Below the pieces are notes generated by a model, which was not told where the DNA came from, searched no databases, and was given only the letters and a program-made list of their open reading frames with translations. Positions 5,787 through 5,917 of a stretch of 5,917 bases of DNA are shown one piece after another. The stretch is taken from NCBI GenBank assembly GCA_964408955.1, contig CAYPBK010000077.1, positions 1 to 5,917 on the forward strand, written 5' to 3'. How positions within the stretch are numbered: position 1 is the stretch's first letter; each line of letters begins with the position of its first letter. This stretch comes from JAAYKT01 sp964408955. GTDB taxonomy: Bacteria > Bacillota > Clostridia > Lutisporales > Lutisporaceae. A program made the position numbers and the translations under genes.

Positions 5787-5917
5787 GTGCAAGTAAAACC
5801 CATTGATTAGCAAAACCTGTAACTCAAGTAGTTAGATGGGTATAATACCTCTGGTGTTTTGTTAAAAGTCCAGCGGTAAAATGTCAAGAGTAAATTGGAA
5901 AAAAGTTTAGAATAATT
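5787..5917 (+). ncRNA. Possible structured RNA or untranslated leader, cut by window edge; class unknown
   Basis: No coding frame of any length is seen from 5692 to the end. Several complementary pairs cluster here: ACCCAT (5798-5803) with ATGGGT (5836-5841), hairpin TAACT/AGTTA (5820-5824 with 5830-5834), CAAAAC (5811-5816) with GTTTTG (5856-5861), and CTGG (5851-5854) with CCAG (5870-5873). Some are mutually crossing, which would need a pseudoknot or alternative folds. I recognise no riboswitch consensus. It could be a leader of a gene beyond the edge, the 5' part of a larger RNA such as an intron, or chance pairing in AT-rich DNA. Confidence 0.25.

Noticed and set aside
5881..5910. Nine-codon ATG frame near the right edge
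   Set aside because: It is too short, ends in a stop within the window, and has no ribosome binding site.
5787..5917. Known riboswitch, T-box or tRNA in the right flank
   Set aside because: I compared by eye with remembered consensus motifs (T-box GGTGG, SAM, purine, lysine, c-di-GMP, cobalamin) and found only short chance matches such as GGTGCAA; no tRNA cloverleaf or CCA end is present.
1..5917. CRISPR array, insertion sequence or prophage remains
   Set aside because: There are no regularly spaced long repeats, no terminal inverted repeats with a transposase, and no phage-like genes in the window.

Overview
The window is AT-rich, low-GC DNA with strong Shine-Dalgarno sequences (AGGAGG, AAGGAGG), one TTG start codon, and proteins typical of a Gram-positive Firmicute, most likely a member of the Clostridia. 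The species cannot be fixed from the sequence.

It holds two divergent operons around a 113-bp promoter region (3602-3714). Leftward (minus strand) runs a three-gene ABC efflux operon of the MacA/MacB (Bacillus YknXYZ-like) type: a long membrane-fusion/adaptor protein (1631-3601), its ATPase (936-1613, possibly from 1634), and an FtsX/MacB-type permease (935 down to the left edge, where it is cut off with about three quarters present). The genes are translationally packed: the adaptor stop lies beyond the ATPase start or overlaps it, and the permease ATG directly follows the ATPase stop. Rightward (plus strand) runs a two-component system: an OmpR/PhoB-family response regulator (3715-4389) and, one base later, a membrane histidine kinase (4391-5623). 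A probable rho-independent terminator follows (5672-5691).

The simplest reading is a sense-and-export module. The kinase monitors the envelope and phosphorylates the regulator, and the regulator drives the divergent pump operon. The promoter region supports this. On the minus strand there is a perfect TATAAT with no recognisable -35 box. Instead, three TTAA-centred hexamers with exact 11-bp periodicity end 10 bp upstream of it, which is the layout used by PhoB/PhoP-type activators. The transported substrate cannot be read from the sequence.

The most unusual protein is the 656-residue adaptor. It carries two complete lipoyl-hairpin-lipoyl-barrel units in tandem. A roughly 107-residue charged, Q/E/S/R-rich low-complexity segment also splits its C-terminal membrane-proximal domain. 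The right end (5692-5917) has no gene. It contains an extended -10 promoter-like sequence followed by a stretch with several interleaved complementary segments, possibly the start of a structured RNA that continues beyond the window.
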